From assembly GCA_023228825.1 (NCBI GenBank), contig JALOAL010000003.1, positions 62,001 through 126,000 of the forward strand: a DNA stretch of 64,000 nucleotides. Direction: 5' to 3'. The notes beneath the pieces are model-generated. The model did no database searches. It worked only from the letters and a program-made list of their open reading frames with translations, and was not told the DNA's origin. Below, piece by piece: positions 33,219 to 42,147 of this stretch. Every line of letters starts with the position of its first letter. Position 1 is the stretch's first letter. Origin of the DNA: Dehalococcoidia bacterium (lineage in GTDB: Bacteria > Chloroflexota > Dehalococcoidia > UBA2979). Made by a program: the position numbers and the translations under genes.

Positions 33219-34433
33219 GTGGCGAAGATCCCAGTGAAGAACCCGGTTGTCGAACTCGACGGCGACGAGATGACGCGCATCATCTGGGGCTTTATCAAGG
33301 AACGGCTGATCCTGCCGTACCTGGACATTGACCTCGAGTATTACGACCTGGGCATCGAGCACCGGGACGCCACGGACGACCAGGTGACGGTGGACGCGGC
33401 CCACGCCATCCTGCGCCACGGCGTGGGCGTGAAGTGCGCCACCATCACCCCGGACGAGGAGCGCGTCACGGAGTTCGGCCTGAAGCAGATGTGGAAGTCC
33501 CCCAACGGGACCATCCGCAACATCCTGGGCGGCACGGTCTTCCGTGAGCCCATCATCTGCAGCAACATCCCGCGCCTGATCCCCGGCTGGGAAGAGCCCA
33601 TCGTCATTGGCCGTCACGCGCACGCGGACCAGTACAAGGCCACGGACTTCCTGGTGCCGGGCGCCGGCACCCTCTCCATGACCTTCACCCCGGCGGACGG
33701 CGGCGAGCCTCTGACGTACGAGGTCAACCAGTTCACCGGCCCCGGCATTGCGCAGGGCATGTTCAACACGGACGAGTCGATCCTGGGCTTCGCCCGCGCG
33801 TGCTTCAACTACGCGCTGGACCGCAAGTACCCGCTCTACCTCTCCACCAAGAACACGATCCTGAAGGCCTACGACGGCCGCTTCAAGGACATCTTCGAGA
33901 AGACCTACCAGGAAGAGTTCAAGCCTCAGTTTGACGCCGCCGGCCTCACCTACGAGCACCGCCTGATCGACGACCTGGTCGCGCAGGTGCTGAAGTGGAA
34001 GGGCGGCATTGTCTGGGCCGCCAAGAACTACGACGGCGACGTGCAGTCTGACACCGTCGCCCAGGGCTTCGGCTCGCTGGGCATGATGTCCTCCGCCCTG
34101 CTCACCCCGGACGGCTCCGTGATGGAGGCCGAGGCGGCCCACGGCACCGTCACCCGCCACTACCGCCAGCACCAGGCCGGCCAGGAGACCTCCACCAACC
34201 CGGTCGCCTCGATCTTCGCGTGGACGCGGGGCCTCTCCCACCGCGCGAAGTTGGACGACAACGCGGACCTGGCCACCTTCGCCCAGACGCTGGAGCGCGT
34301 CTGCGTGGAGACCGTGGAGGGCGGCCAGATGACGAAGGACCTCGCCATCCTGGTGGGGCCGGATCAGCCGTGGCTCACCACGAACCAGTTCCTCGCAGCG
34401 CTGGACGAGAACCTCCAGGCGGCGATGAAGTAG
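33219..34433 (+). CDS. icd: NADP-dependent isocitrate dehydrogenase (class II, eukaryote-like)
   Basis: The 404-residue enzyme oxidatively decarboxylates isocitrate to 2-oxoglutarate. It has the homodimeric class II pattern: VVELDGDEMTRIIWGFIKE at the start, KSPNGTIRNILGGTVFREP for substrate binding, IVIGRHAHADQYKATDF, and EAAHGTVTRHYRQHQAGQETSTNP. This differs from the E. coli Icd type. GTG 33219 follows AGGAG by 6 bases. It heads a plus-strand run with mdh and fumC; a hairpin separates it from mdh. Confidence 0.96.
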   Translation: MAKIPVKNPVVELDGDEMTRIIWGFIKERLILPYLDIDLEYYDLGIEHRDATDDQVTVDAAHAILRHGVGVKCATITPDEERVTEFGLKQMWKSPNGTIRNILGGTVFREPIICSNIPRLIPGWEEPIVIGRHAHADQYKATDFLVPGAGTLSMTFTPADGGEPLTYEVNQFTGPGIAQGMFNTDESILGFARACFNYALDRKYPLYLSTKNTILKAYDGRFKDIFEKTYQEEFKPQFDAAGLTYEHRLIDDLVAQVLKWKGGIVWAAKNYDGDVQSDTVAQGFGSLGMMSSALLTPDGSVMEAEAAHGTVTRHYRQHQAGQETSTNPVASIFAWTRGLSHRAKLDDNADLATFAQTLERVCVETVEGGQMTKDLAILVGPDQPWLTTNQFLAALDENLQAAMK

Positions 34434-34485
34434 GACATTCGCTGCCGGCGGCCACGAGGCCGTCCGACAGCACAGGAACGACTAC

Positions 34486-34520
34486 GAGGCCCCGACGGGC
34501 GGTAATCCGTGCGGGGCCTC
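34486..34520 (+). terminator. Hairpin between icd and mdh
   Basis: GAGGCCCCG and CGGGGCCTC pair, extended by ACGG/CCGT past a one-base bulge, round a loop of about 8 bases. It lies about 52 bases after the icd stop and 20 before mdh, with no T tract. It could be a partial terminator or processing site that sets the icd to mdh ratio. Confidence 0.55.
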
Positions 34521-34539
34521 TGAACGAAAGGCATCCCCG

Positions 34540-35472
34540 TTGCGACAGAAGGTAACGATCGTGGGGGCCGGAAACACCGGCGCCACGATGGCCCAGATCC
34601 TCGGCACCCGCGGCTACGCAGACGTGGTGCTGCTGGACATCGTGGACGGCCTGCCCCAGGGCAAGGCCCTGGACCAGGCGGAGGCCCTGCCCTGGGCGCG
34701 CTCCTCCGCCACCATCACCGGCACCAATGACTGGGATGACACCGCCAACTCCGAGGTGATCGTGATTACCTCCGGCGTGGCCCGCAAGCCGGGGATGACG
34801 CGCGAGGACCTGCTGGGCACGAACGCCGGCATCGTCCGCAGCGTGGTGTCAGAGGCCGCGCGCCGCTCGCCCAACGCCGTCCTCGTGATCTTCGCCAACC
34901 CCATGGACGCCATGTGCCACGTGGCGCTGGAGGCCTCTGGCTTCCCCAAGGAACGCGTGGTGGGCCAGGGCGGCATGCTGGACACCGCCCGCTACCGCAC
35001 CTTCATCGGCATGGAGACCGGCGCCTCCGTGAAGGACGTGAGCGCCTGGGTGCTCGGCGGCCACACCGAGGCGACCATGGTCCCCATCGTCTCCAACGCC
35101 ACGGTCGGAGGCGTCCCGCTCATCCAACTACTACAGCCGGACACGGTGGCGGCGGTGGTCAACCGCGCCAGGCGCGGCGGCGCGGAGATCGTGGACCTGC
35201 TGAAGACTGGCTCCGCCTTCGTCGCCCCGGCCGTGGCCACCATCGAGATGGTGGAGTCCATCCTGCTGGACGAGCGGCGCATCCTCCCGTGCGCGGCCCT
35301 GCTGGAGGGCGAGTACGGCGTGGACGGCGGCTACGTGGGCGTGCCCCTGCGCCTGGGCGCCGGCGGCATCCAGGAGATCTACGAGATCTCGCTGGCGGAC
35401 GACGAGCGCGAGGCCATCCGCCAGGCGGGTGACGCCGTCAAGGAACTCGTCGAAGCCACCCCGAAGGGCTAG
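34540..35472 (+). CDS. mdh: Malate dehydrogenase
   Basis: The 310-residue enzyme is of the LDH-like MDH family and oxidises malate with NAD. It has the Rossmann motif VGAGNTGATMAQIL (about 7-20), Asp in VVLLDIVDG that favours NAD, the substrate-loop Arg in SGVARKPGMTREDLL, NPMDAM, and the catalytic His in LGGHTEATMVP. The last motif is normally GGHGDTMVP, so one residue is inserted and GD replaced by TEA. The start is TTG at 34540 behind GAAAGG, the only start that keeps the N-terminal strand. It is followed 7 bases later by fumC. Confidence 0.94.
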   Translation: MRQKVTIVGAGNTGATMAQILGTRGYADVVLLDIVDGLPQGKALDQAEALPWARSSATITGTNDWDDTANSEVIVITSGVARKPGMTREDLLGTNAGIVRSVVSEAARRSPNAVLVIFANPMDAMCHVALEASGFPKERVVGQGGMLDTARYRTFIGMETGASVKDVSAWVLGGHTEATMVPIVSNATVGGVPLIQLLQPDTVAAVVNRARRGGAEIVDLLKTGSAFVAPAVATIEMVESILLDERRILPCAALLEGEYGVDGGYVGVPLRLGAGGIQEIYEISLADDEREAIRQAGDAVKELVEATPKG

Positions 35473-35479
35473 GCACCTG

Positions 35480-36892
35480 ATGTCCTCCACTCATCGCAAT
35501 GGCACTGGCGGCACACGCACCGAGACGGACACCTTTGGCCCGATCGAGGTGGACGCCTCGCGCTACTGGGGCGCGCAGACGCAGCGCTCGCTGGAGAACT
35601 TCAAGATCGGCGTGGAGCGCATGCCCCGGCCGCTGATCCGCGGCTTCGGCATCGTCAAGTACACCTCGGCGGAGGTGAACCGGGATCTGGGCAAGTTGCC
35701 GGACGACCTGGCGGACGCCATCAAGCGCGCCGCCACCGAGGTCATCGAGGGCGGCCTGGACGACCACTTCCCCCTGGTCGTCTGGCAGACCGGCTCCGGC
35801 ACCCAGACCAACATGAACGTGAACGAGGTCATCTCCAACCGAGCCATCGAGATGATGGGCGGCGAGATGGGCTCCAAGGCCCCCGTCCACCCGAACGACC
35901 ACGTCAACATGTCGCAGTCCTCCAACGACACGTTCCCGGGCGCGATGAGCGTGGCCACGGCGGAGCAGGTGGTGCACCACCTGGCGCCGGCGCTGCAGTA
36001 CCTGCACGACGCGCTCGACGCCAAGGCGCGCGAGTTCGACTCGATCGTGAAGATCGGGCGCACGCACCTGATGGACGCCGTTCCGCTCACGCTGGGCCAG
36101 GAGTTCAGCGGCTACGTGCAGCAACTCACCTACGGCATCGAGCGCGTCCGAGGCGTGCTGCCACGCCTCTACGAACTGGCGCTGGGCGGCACCGCCGTGG
36201 GCACCGGTCTGAACAGCCACCCCGAGTACGCCTCGCGCGTGGCGGAGCGCATCGCAGCCTTCACGGGCCTGCCCTTCGTCTCCGCCCCCAACAAGTTCGA
36301 GGCGCTGGCGGCGCACGACGCGCAGGTGGAACTGGCCGGCCAGTTGAACACCGTGGCCGCCTCGCTCATGAAGATCGCGAACGACGTGCGCCTGCTGGGG
36401 TCCGGCCCGCGCGCTGGCCTGGGCGAGTTGATCCTGCCGGAGAACGAACCGGGCTCCAGCATCATGCCGGGGAAGGTGAACCCCACGCAGTCCGAGGCCG
36501 TGACCATGGTGTGCGCCCAGGTGATGGGCAACGCCGTCACGGTGAGCGTGGGCGGCGCCACGGGCCACTTCGAGTTGAACGTGTTCAAGCCGGTCATCGC
36601 CTACAACAACCTGCAGAGCATCCGCCTGCTGGCGGACGCGGCGCGGTCGTTCACGGACCACTGCGTGGTGGGCATCCAGCCCAACATGGCCCGCATCCGG
36701 GAACTGATGGAGTCGTCCCTGATGCTGGTAACGGCGCTGAACCCGCACATCGGCTACGACAACTCCGCCATGATCGCGAAGAAAGCCCACGCGGAGGGCA
36801 CCTCGCTGCGCGAGGCCGCCCTGGCGCTGGGCCTGCTCACGGACGAGCAGTTCGACGAGTGGGTGAAGCCGGAGGAGATGACGAGGCCATAA
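35480..36892 (+). CDS. fumC: Fumarate hydratase, class II
   Basis: The 470-residue, iron-free fumarase hydrates fumarate to malate. Visible marks are EVDASRYWGAQTQRSLENF, VWQTGSGTQTNMNVNEV, HPNDHVNMSQSSNDTFP, the DAVPLTLGQEFSGY block and the superfamily signature GSSIMPGKVNPTQSE with the catalytic Ser. ATG 35480 lies just after the mdh stop with AGG 6 bases upstream; a longer frame into mdh is not conserved. Substrate and product link it to sdh and mdh around it. A strong terminator follows. Confidence 0.97.
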   Translation: MSSTHRNGTGGTRTETDTFGPIEVDASRYWGAQTQRSLENFKIGVERMPRPLIRGFGIVKYTSAEVNRDLGKLPDDLADAIKRAATEVIEGGLDDHFPLVVWQTGSGTQTNMNVNEVISNRAIEMMGGEMGSKAPVHPNDHVNMSQSSNDTFPGAMSVATAEQVVHHLAPALQYLHDALDAKAREFDSIVKIGRTHLMDAVPLTLGQEFSGYVQQLTYGIERVRGVLPRLYELALGGTAVGTGLNSHPEYASRVAERIAAFTGLPFVSAPNKFEALAAHDAQVELAGQLNTVAASLMKIANDVRLLGSGPRAGLGELILPENEPGSSIMPGKVNPTQSEAVTMVCAQVMGNAVTVSVGGATGHFELNVFKPVIAYNNLQSIRLLADAARSFTDHCVVGIQPNMARIRELMESSLMLVTALNPHIGYDNSAMIAKKAHAEGTSLREAALALGLLTDEQFDEWVKPEEMTRP

Positions 36893-36968
36893 CGGCCGCC
36901 GGCCGCCTGAGGGCGGGCCCTCGGCCAAGTCGCGACACCCGAGCCGCGACACACGAGCCGCAACACAC

Positions 36969-36996
36969 GAAACGCCCGCCAGATGGCGGGCGTTTC
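36969..36996 (+). terminator. Terminator after fumC
   Basis: GAAACGCCCGCC, loop AGAT and its complement form a 12-bp perfect stem followed by GCTT, 76 bases after the stop. Just upstream are three imperfect direct repeats around GACACACGAGCCGC (36935-36972). Confidence 0.8.
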
Positions 36997-37018
36997 GCTT
37001 GGAGGGGCTGATTCGGGG

Positions 37019-37231
37019 CTAGGAGGGCTCCTGGACGCGGACGCCCAGTTCCTGCAATGTCGGACCGTCCGAGTACCGCTCCGCTCCGGCGGCGCCCGCG
37101 AGGAACGCGAGGACACCCCAGAACGCTCCGATGAGCGCGGCCGGCGCCTGGTCGTCGATCATCGTGGTCACGCCGGCCGCGACTACCGCGATGAGGAGGG
37201 CTGCCCCCAGGCCGAGAGTCCACTTGCGCAT
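37019..37231 (-). CDS. Small membrane protein, 70 aa
   Basis: The protein begins MRKWTLGLGAALLIAVVAAG, a likely membrane helix, and has a second helix at about 34-52 (AALIGAFWGVLAFLAGAAGA), ending in a short hydrophilic tail. Function unknown. ATG 37231 has AGAGG 8 bases upstream; a GTG three codons earlier overlaps that site and is rejected. It is convergent with fumC and downstream of the VOC gene on its strand. Confidence 0.65.
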   Translation of the reverse strand: MRKWTLGLGAALLIAVVAAGVTTMIDDQAPAALIGAFWGVLAFLAGAAGAERYSDGPTLQELGVRVQEPS

Positions 37232-37338
37232 GACGTTCACCTCTTTCGACAGTCAGAGCGTACGTCGCGCGCCCCGGCCGTCCGAGGGGTGAACGTCCCG
37301 ATGCCCTCGGGACAGGGGTCCCAATGAGCGCCTCTGCC

Positions 37339-37719
37339 CTACTGTCCGGAGCGGCCGTCGACCCACTCGCCCAGGGTCAGGCGGTTGCCGTCCGCGTCCT
37401 TGAGCACGAAGTTGCGGAGGCCCCAGGCTTCGTCCGTGAGCGGGTAGTCGATCACGCCGCCCGCCGCCTGGACCTGCTCGTGGAGCGCGTCCACGCCCTC
37501 CACCGTGAGGTACGCGCTCGCGGGCCCGGCATCCGGGAAGCGCGCCTCCGGGCCCAGCAGCGCCACCTCCACCCCGTCGCGACCGATGATCGCGAGGTCG
37601 AAGCCCTCGGTCGGCGTCGTGGTCTCGAAGCCGAGGTTGGCGCGGTAGTACTCGCGCGCAGCCGTCACGTCGGCGACGGGGAGGTTTGGTCGGGCGGACA
37701 GGTAGCGGGAGCCAGGCAT
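37339..37719 (-). CDS. VOC family protein (glyoxalase/bleomycin resistance fold)
   Basis: The 126-residue protein has the paired beta-alpha-beta modules of the VOC superfamily: NLPVADVTAAREYYRANLGFE, then AYLTVEGVDALHEQVQAAGG and FVLKDADGNRLTLGEWV. It probably binds a metal or small ligand; the substrate is unknown. AAGGAGG lies 6 bases before ATG 37719, which rules out the longer upstream frame. Confidence 0.85.
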   Translation of the reverse strand: MPGSRYLSARPNLPVADVTAAREYYRANLGFETTTPTEGFDLAIIGRDGVEVALLGPEARFPDAGPASAYLTVEGVDALHEQVQAAGGVIDYPLTDEAWGLRNFVLKDADGNRLTLGEWVDGRSGQ

Positions 37720-37814
37720 GACGGCCTCCTTCGCGCGCTCCCCGCCGGCGAGGGCGGGCGCCTCGAGGATGGCGGCGCCAACGCAGGAGACGGGGCCACA
37801 GGGCGGGGGCGCCA

Positions 37815-37985
37815 CTACCGGCGGGGGTGCATCCCCTCTTCCCATGCCAGGAAGATCGCCACGGACGCGCCGACGGCGAAGCCGATCCACAGATTGCTGA
37901 ACGCGAACGCCAGCGCCCCCGTCACCACGAGGCCGACGATGATGCTGGGCATGAACCGGGGCAGGCGCTCGAAGAGGCGTCGCAT
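37815..37985 (-). CDS. Small membrane protein following sdhB, 56 aa
   Basis: This short frame starts 10 bases after the sdhB stop. It reads MRRLFERLPRFMPSIIVGLV and continues with two hydrophobic stretches (about 13-30 and 33-48: LWIGFAVGASVAIFLAW), then EEGMHPRR. Two membrane helices with a basic N-terminus on the cytoplasmic side are likely. Codon use follows the genome. No good Shine-Dalgarno is seen, so it may be translated by coupling to sdhB. Function unknown; an accessory to the succinate dehydrogenase operon is possible but unproven. Confidence 0.55.
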   Translation of the reverse strand: MRRLFERLPRFMPSIIVGLVVTGALAFAFSNLWIGFAVGASVAIFLAWEEGMHPRR

Positions 37986-37995
37986 ACGGGCGACT

Positions 37996-38766
37996 TTACT
38001 GGGAAAGGCCCTGCCCTGTCAGGTTCCGGTTGACCGTCTTGGCCTTCACGTAGTCGCGGTTCAGGTAGGCGATGAAGTCGATGGAGATGTTCTTCGGGCA
38101 GGCCGCCTCGCACTCGCGATGCATGGTGCAGGAGCCAAAGTACTCCTCCATGGTCTCCACCATGGCCTCCGTGCGCGTCCAGCGTTCCGCCTGGCCCTGC
38201 GGGAGCAGGTTCAGGTGCTGCGCCTTGGCCGCCGTGAACAACTGCGCCGCGCCGTTGGGACACGCGGCCACACAGGCCCCGCAGCCGATGCAGGCAGCCG
38301 CGTCCATGGCCGCGTCCGAAACGGACTTCGGCACCGGCAGCATGTTCGCCTCCACCGCGGAGCCCGTGTTGACGGAGATGTAGCCCCCCGCCTCCACGAT
38401 GCGGTCGAACGCGGAGCGGTTCACCACCAGGTCCCGCACGATGGGGAACGAGGCCGCTCGCCACGGCTCCACCACGATGGTCTCGCCGTCCTTGAACTTG
38501 CGCATGTGCAACTGGCAGGTGGCGGTGCCGCGTTGCGGACCGTGCGGCTGGCCGTTGATCATCATGCCGCAGGACCCGCAGATGCCCTCGCGACAGTCGT
38601 GGTCGAACTGGATGGGCTCCTTGCCCTCCCGGATCAGGTCCTCGTTGACCACGTCCAGGACCTCCAGGAAGGACATCTCGTCGGAGACGTCCTGGGCCTC
38701 GTAGGTCTCGAAGTGCCCGCGGTCGTCGGGGCCGGCCTGGCGCCAGACTTGCAGCGTGAACTTCAT
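37996..38766 (-). CDS. sdhB: Succinate dehydrogenase iron-sulfur subunit
   Basis: The 256-residue subunit carries electrons from FAD to the quinone site. The [2Fe-2S] domain has DCREGICGSCGMMING and a later Cys (ATCQLH). The C-terminal domain has CIGCGACVAACPNGA and SCTMHRECEAACPKNIS for the [4Fe-4S] and [3Fe-4S] clusters. The sequence style is that of type B enzymes (as in Bacteroidetes and Wolinella). ATG 38766 follows GAGGAG and overlaps the sdhA stop by one base (TGATG). Confidence 0.96.
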   Translation of the reverse strand: MKFTLQVWRQAGPDDRGHFETYEAQDVSDEMSFLEVLDVVNEDLIREGKEPIQFDHDCREGICGSCGMMINGQPHGPQRGTATCQLHMRKFKDGETIVVEPWRAASFPIVRDLVVNRSAFDRIVEAGGYISVNTGSAVEANMLPVPKSVSDAAMDAAACIGCGACVAACPNGAAQLFTAAKAQHLNLLPQGQAERWTRTEAMVETMEEYFGSCTMHRECEAACPKNISIDFIAYLNRDYVKAKTVNRNLTGQGLSQ

Positions 38767-40691
38767 CAGCGGTAACTCCTCGTCGCCAGGTGGACGTTCT
38801 CGAACTCCAGGTGCTCGCGGTGGAGCGTCTGGGGCGAGTCCCGTCCGGTCCACTCCCACGCTCCCACGTAGGAGAAGTGTTCGTCGTCTCGCTGCGCCTC
38901 GCCATCCGCGGACTGGTGTTCCACGCGGAAGTGCCCGCCGCAGGACTCCTCCCGATGCAGCGCGTCGCGCGCCATCAGTTCGGCGAGTTCGAAGAAGTCT
39001 GCCACGCGCGCGGCCTTCTCCAGCGAGTCATTGACGGTCTCTCCGGTGCCCAGCACGCGCAGGTCGCGGTAGAACTCCGCCTTCAGCGCCGGGATGTCGC
39101 GCAGCGCCTGCTCCAGGCCCTCGCGCGTGCGCTCCATGCCAATGTCATCCCACACGATCTTGCCCAGTTCGCGGTGGAAGTCATCCGGCGAGCGCGTGCC
39201 GCCGATCGAGAGGAACTGCCGCACCTGGTCCTCCACGCCCTGCTGCGCCTCCGAGAACGCGGGGTGCGAGGTGGACACGGGCGGCTGCCCCAGCAGGCCG
39301 GCCAGGTAGTCGCCAATGGTGTACGGCAGCACGAAGTAGCCGTCCGCCAGCCCCTGCATGAGCGCCGAGGCGCCCAGCCGGTTGGCGCCGTGGTCTGAGA
39401 AGTTCGCCTCGCCGATCACGAACAGGCCGGGGACGTTGCTCATCAGGTTGTAGTCCACCCACAGGCCGCCCATGGTGTAGTGGCTGGCCGGGTAGATGCG
39501 CATGGGCAGCACGTAGGGGTCCTCGCCCGTGATGCGCTCGTACATCTCGAAGAGGTTGCCGTAACGCTCCTCGATCACCTCGCGGCCCAGGCGGTCGATG
39601 GCGTCCGCGAAGTCCAGGTACACCCCGTTCTTCTTCGGCCCCACCCCGCGGCCCGTGTCCACCTGCCGCTTCGCCGCCCGGGATGCCACGTCGCGCGGCA
39701 CCAGGTTGCCGAAGGAGGGGTACTGGCGCTCCAGGTAATAGTCCCGGTCTTCCTCGGGGATGGCGTGCGCGGGGCGCGTGTCTGCGGAGTCCCTGGGCAC
39801 CCAGATGCGGCCGTCGTTGCGGAGCGACTCTGACATCAGGGTGAGTTTGGACTGGAACTCGTCGCTGGCGGGGATGCAGGTGGGGTGGATCTGCGTGTAG
39901 CAGGGGTTGGCGAACAGGGCGCCCTTCTTGTGGGCGCGCCAGATCGCCGTGGCGTTGCTCTTCTTCGCGTTCGTGGACAGGTAGTACACGTTCCCGTACC
40001 CGCCGGTCGCCAGCACCACCGCGTGCGCCGCGTGCGAGGAGATCTCGCCCGTCAGCAGGTCGCGCACCACCACGCCTCGAGCGCTGCCGTCCACCGTCAC
40101 CAGGTCCAGCATCTCCGTGCGCGGGTGGAGTTCCACCGCGCCCAGGGAGACCTGGCGCATCAACGCCTGGTAGGCGCCCAGCAGCAACTGCTGGCCGGTC
40201 TGGCCTCGGGCGTAGAAGGTGCGGGAGACCTGCACGCCTCCAAAGGAGCGGTTCTCCAGCATGCCGCCGTACTCACGCGCGAAGGGGACGCCCTGCGCCA
40301 CGCACTGGTCGATGATGTCCACGCTGACCTGCGCCAGCCGGTAGACGTTCGCCTCGCGCGAGCGGAAGTCCCCGCCCTTCACGGTGTCGTAGAACAGGCG
40401 GTACGGCGAGTCGCCGTCGTTCTGGTAGTTCTTGGCGGCGTTGATGCCGCCTTGCGCCGCGATCGAGTGCGCGCGACGCGGCGAGTCGTGGAAGGTGAAG
40501 ACCTTCACGCGGTAGCCCAGTTCCGCCATGGTCGCGGCGGCCGAGGCCCCCGCCAGGCCGGTGCCGATCACGATCACGTCGAAGCGGCGCTTGTTGGCGG
40601 GGTTCACCAGCCGCATGTTGAAGCGGTGGCTCTCCCACTTGTCCTCGATCGGCCCGTCCGGGATACGGGAATCCAGCGTTACTGGCGACAT
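38766..40691 (-). CDS. sdhA: Succinate dehydrogenase flavoprotein subunit
   Basis: The 641-residue subunit oxidises succinate to fumarate. It has an FAD Rossmann motif (VIGTGLAGASAAATMAELG), the covalent-FAD His in RRAHSIAAQGGINAAKNY, the active-site HPT in QIHPTCIP, and MGGLWVDYNLMSNVPGLF. The sequence resembles type B flavoproteins. It sits between sdhC (10-base gap) and sdhB (one-base overlap), one operon. Confidence 0.97.
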   Translation of the reverse strand: MSPVTLDSRIPDGPIEDKWESHRFNMRLVNPANKRRFDVIVIGTGLAGASAAATMAELGYRVKVFTFHDSPRRAHSIAAQGGINAAKNYQNDGDSPYRLFYDTVKGGDFRSREANVYRLAQVSVDIIDQCVAQGVPFAREYGGMLENRSFGGVQVSRTFYARGQTGQQLLLGAYQALMRQVSLGAVELHPRTEMLDLVTVDGSARGVVVRDLLTGEISSHAAHAVVLATGGYGNVYYLSTNAKKSNATAIWRAHKKGALFANPCYTQIHPTCIPASDEFQSKLTLMSESLRNDGRIWVPRDSADTRPAHAIPEEDRDYYLERQYPSFGNLVPRDVASRAAKRQVDTGRGVGPKKNGVYLDFADAIDRLGREVIEERYGNLFEMYERITGEDPYVLPMRIYPASHYTMGGLWVDYNLMSNVPGLFVIGEANFSDHGANRLGASALMQGLADGYFVLPYTIGDYLAGLLGQPPVSTSHPAFSEAQQGVEDQVRQFLSIGGTRSPDDFHRELGKIVWDDIGMERTREGLEQALRDIPALKAEFYRDLRVLGTGETVNDSLEKAARVADFFELAELMARDALHREESCGGHFRVEHQSADGEAQRDDEHFSYVGAWEWTGRDSPQTLHREHLEFENVHLATRSYR

Positions 40692-40701
40692 GGCAGCGCT
40701 C

Positions 40702-41451
40702 CTACTCCAGGATCCCGATGGTCGCCGCCAGCGGGAACGAGATGTTCCCGGCGACGATCGCCAGCGCGAAGCCGACCGCGAACAGCCGTCGTAGCGCGTT
40801 GTACTGCGGGTTGTTCACGCCCAGCGACTGGAACAGGCTCCACGCCCCGTGATAGATGTGCACGCCCAGCGCCAGGTTGGCGACGATGTAGAGCCCCGCC
40901 ACGGGGATGCGCTGGAAGGATGCAATGGTGTTGGCGTAGACGTCGCCGTGGACGAACTCCGGGTTCACCCAGCCCCACGTCAGGTCCGCCAGGTGGAAGG
41001 CGATGAACAGCAGGATGATGGGCCCGGTCCACTGCATGGTCCGCGAGGCCCAGTCAGCCGCGATGTAGTCACGCTTGCCGGCGTACTTCACGGGGCGCGC
41101 GCGGCGGTTGTGCGCCAGGATCGACCACGCCGAGTGGACGTGGATGGCCAGCGCCGCCACCAGCAGGATGCGCGTCAGCCAGAGCAGGAAGCCCTTCGGC
41201 ACCAGCGGGTAGGCCACCTCGCGCAGTCCCACCGCGTAGGCGTCGATCTCGGCGGCGCCCAGGTACAACTTGAGGTTGCCGAACATGTGGCCGCCGATGA
41301 AGATGAGCCCGATCACGCCAGTGATCGCCATGGCCCACTTCTTGCCGGTGTAGGTCTGGTAGAGACTTGCGGGCCACGGCCACGGCCGGCCCTTCTGATG
41401 GATCGGCCGGACGGCCGCCTCGACCGAGGATCGCGGCGTCACCTGCGCCAT
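40702..41451 (-). CDS. sdhC: Succinate dehydrogenase cytochrome b subunit (type B)
   Basis: The 249-residue membrane protein has five predicted helices and several helix-embedded His residues (IGGHMFGNL, IHVHSAW, FIAFHLADLTWG, LGVHIYHGAWSLF), the set expected for two b haems in the single large anchor of type B enzymes. No sdhD is present, as expected. It is the first gene of sdhCAB; ATG has GGAGGGGAAG upstream. Confidence 0.93.
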   Translation of the reverse strand: MAQVTPRSSVEAAVRPIHQKGRPWPWPASLYQTYTGKKWAMAITGVIGLIFIGGHMFGNLKLYLGAAEIDAYAVGLREVAYPLVPKGFLLWLTRILLVAALAIHVHSAWSILAHNRRARPVKYAGKRDYIAADWASRTMQWTGPIILLFIAFHLADLTWGWVNPEFVHGDVYANTIASFQRIPVAGLYIVANLALGVHIYHGAWSLFQSLGVNNPQYNALRRLFAVGFALAIVAGNISFPLAATIGILE

Positions 41452-41595
41452 GCGGCTTCCCCTCCTGCATGCGCTGCGACGGGCGAGGCGCCCGCCGCTA
41501 TGCGTACCCTACTGCCGCTTTGCCGTTGCCGCGAGTGGCCCTGAGCGCGCGCCCAACCGGGAACCCCAGTACACACGCCCGATCCGAGGCGCCCC

Positions 41596-42147
41596 TCAGC
41601 CCGAGGAGCGCGCCCGGTGGCGTTCGTACAACAGCACCGCGGTCAGCGTCTTTGCGTCTTCGATCTCGCCGGACTCTACCGCCGCGTACACCTCGTCCAG
41701 CGTCATGCGCACGGGTTCGGAGAGGTATTCGTCCGCGTCCTGCGGCAGCGGCGAGGCGGTCAGCGCGGTGGCGAGGTAGTAGTGGATGTACTCCGAGCAG
41801 AAGCCCGGCGCCATCCACGTCGCGCCCAGGCGCACGAGCGAACCGGCGGCGTAGCCGGTCTCCTCGCGCACCTCGCGCGCAGCGGTAGCCTCCGGCGCCT
41901 CGCCCTCGTCGCGCGTGCCGGCGGGGATCTCCAGGAGCACGCGGCCGGCCGGGTGGCGGTACTGGCGCACGAGCAGCCATCGGTCCTCGTCGTCCACCAC
42001 CACCAGCGCGACGGCGCCGGGGTGCCAGACCACCGCGCGCTCCGCCTTCGCCCCGTCCGGGAAGCGCACCATGTCACGCGTGACGTGGATGTAGCCCGCA
42101 GCCGCCAGGGGCTCGGAGGAGATCAGTTCTGGTATCGCGTCGCTCAC
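41596..42147 (-). CDS. Nudix hydrolase (ADP-ribose pyrophosphatase-like)
   Basis: The 183-residue protein carries a full Nudix box (GTRDEGEAPEATAAREVREE, then TG). LLVRQYRHPAGRVLLEIPAGT before the box and a later ATWMAPGFCSEYIHYY are typical of ADP-ribose pyrophosphatases. GTG 42147 overlaps the stop of the upstream acetyltransferase gene (GTGA). The longer upstream frame is not conserved. Confidence 0.9.
   Translation of the reverse strand: MSDAIPELISSEPLAAAGYIHVTRDMVRFPDGAKAERAVVWHPGAVALVVVDDEDRWLLVRQYRHPAGRVLLEIPAGTRDEGEAPEATAAREVREETGYAAGSLVRLGATWMAPGFCSEYIHYYLATALTASPLPQDADEYLSEPVRMTLDEVYAAVESGEIEDAKTLTAVLLYERHRARSSG

Noticed and set aside
35429..35479. Upstream extension of fumC overlapping mdh
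   Set aside because: The 17 extra codons lie within mdh and are not fumarase-like; the ATG at 35480 has a ribosome site.
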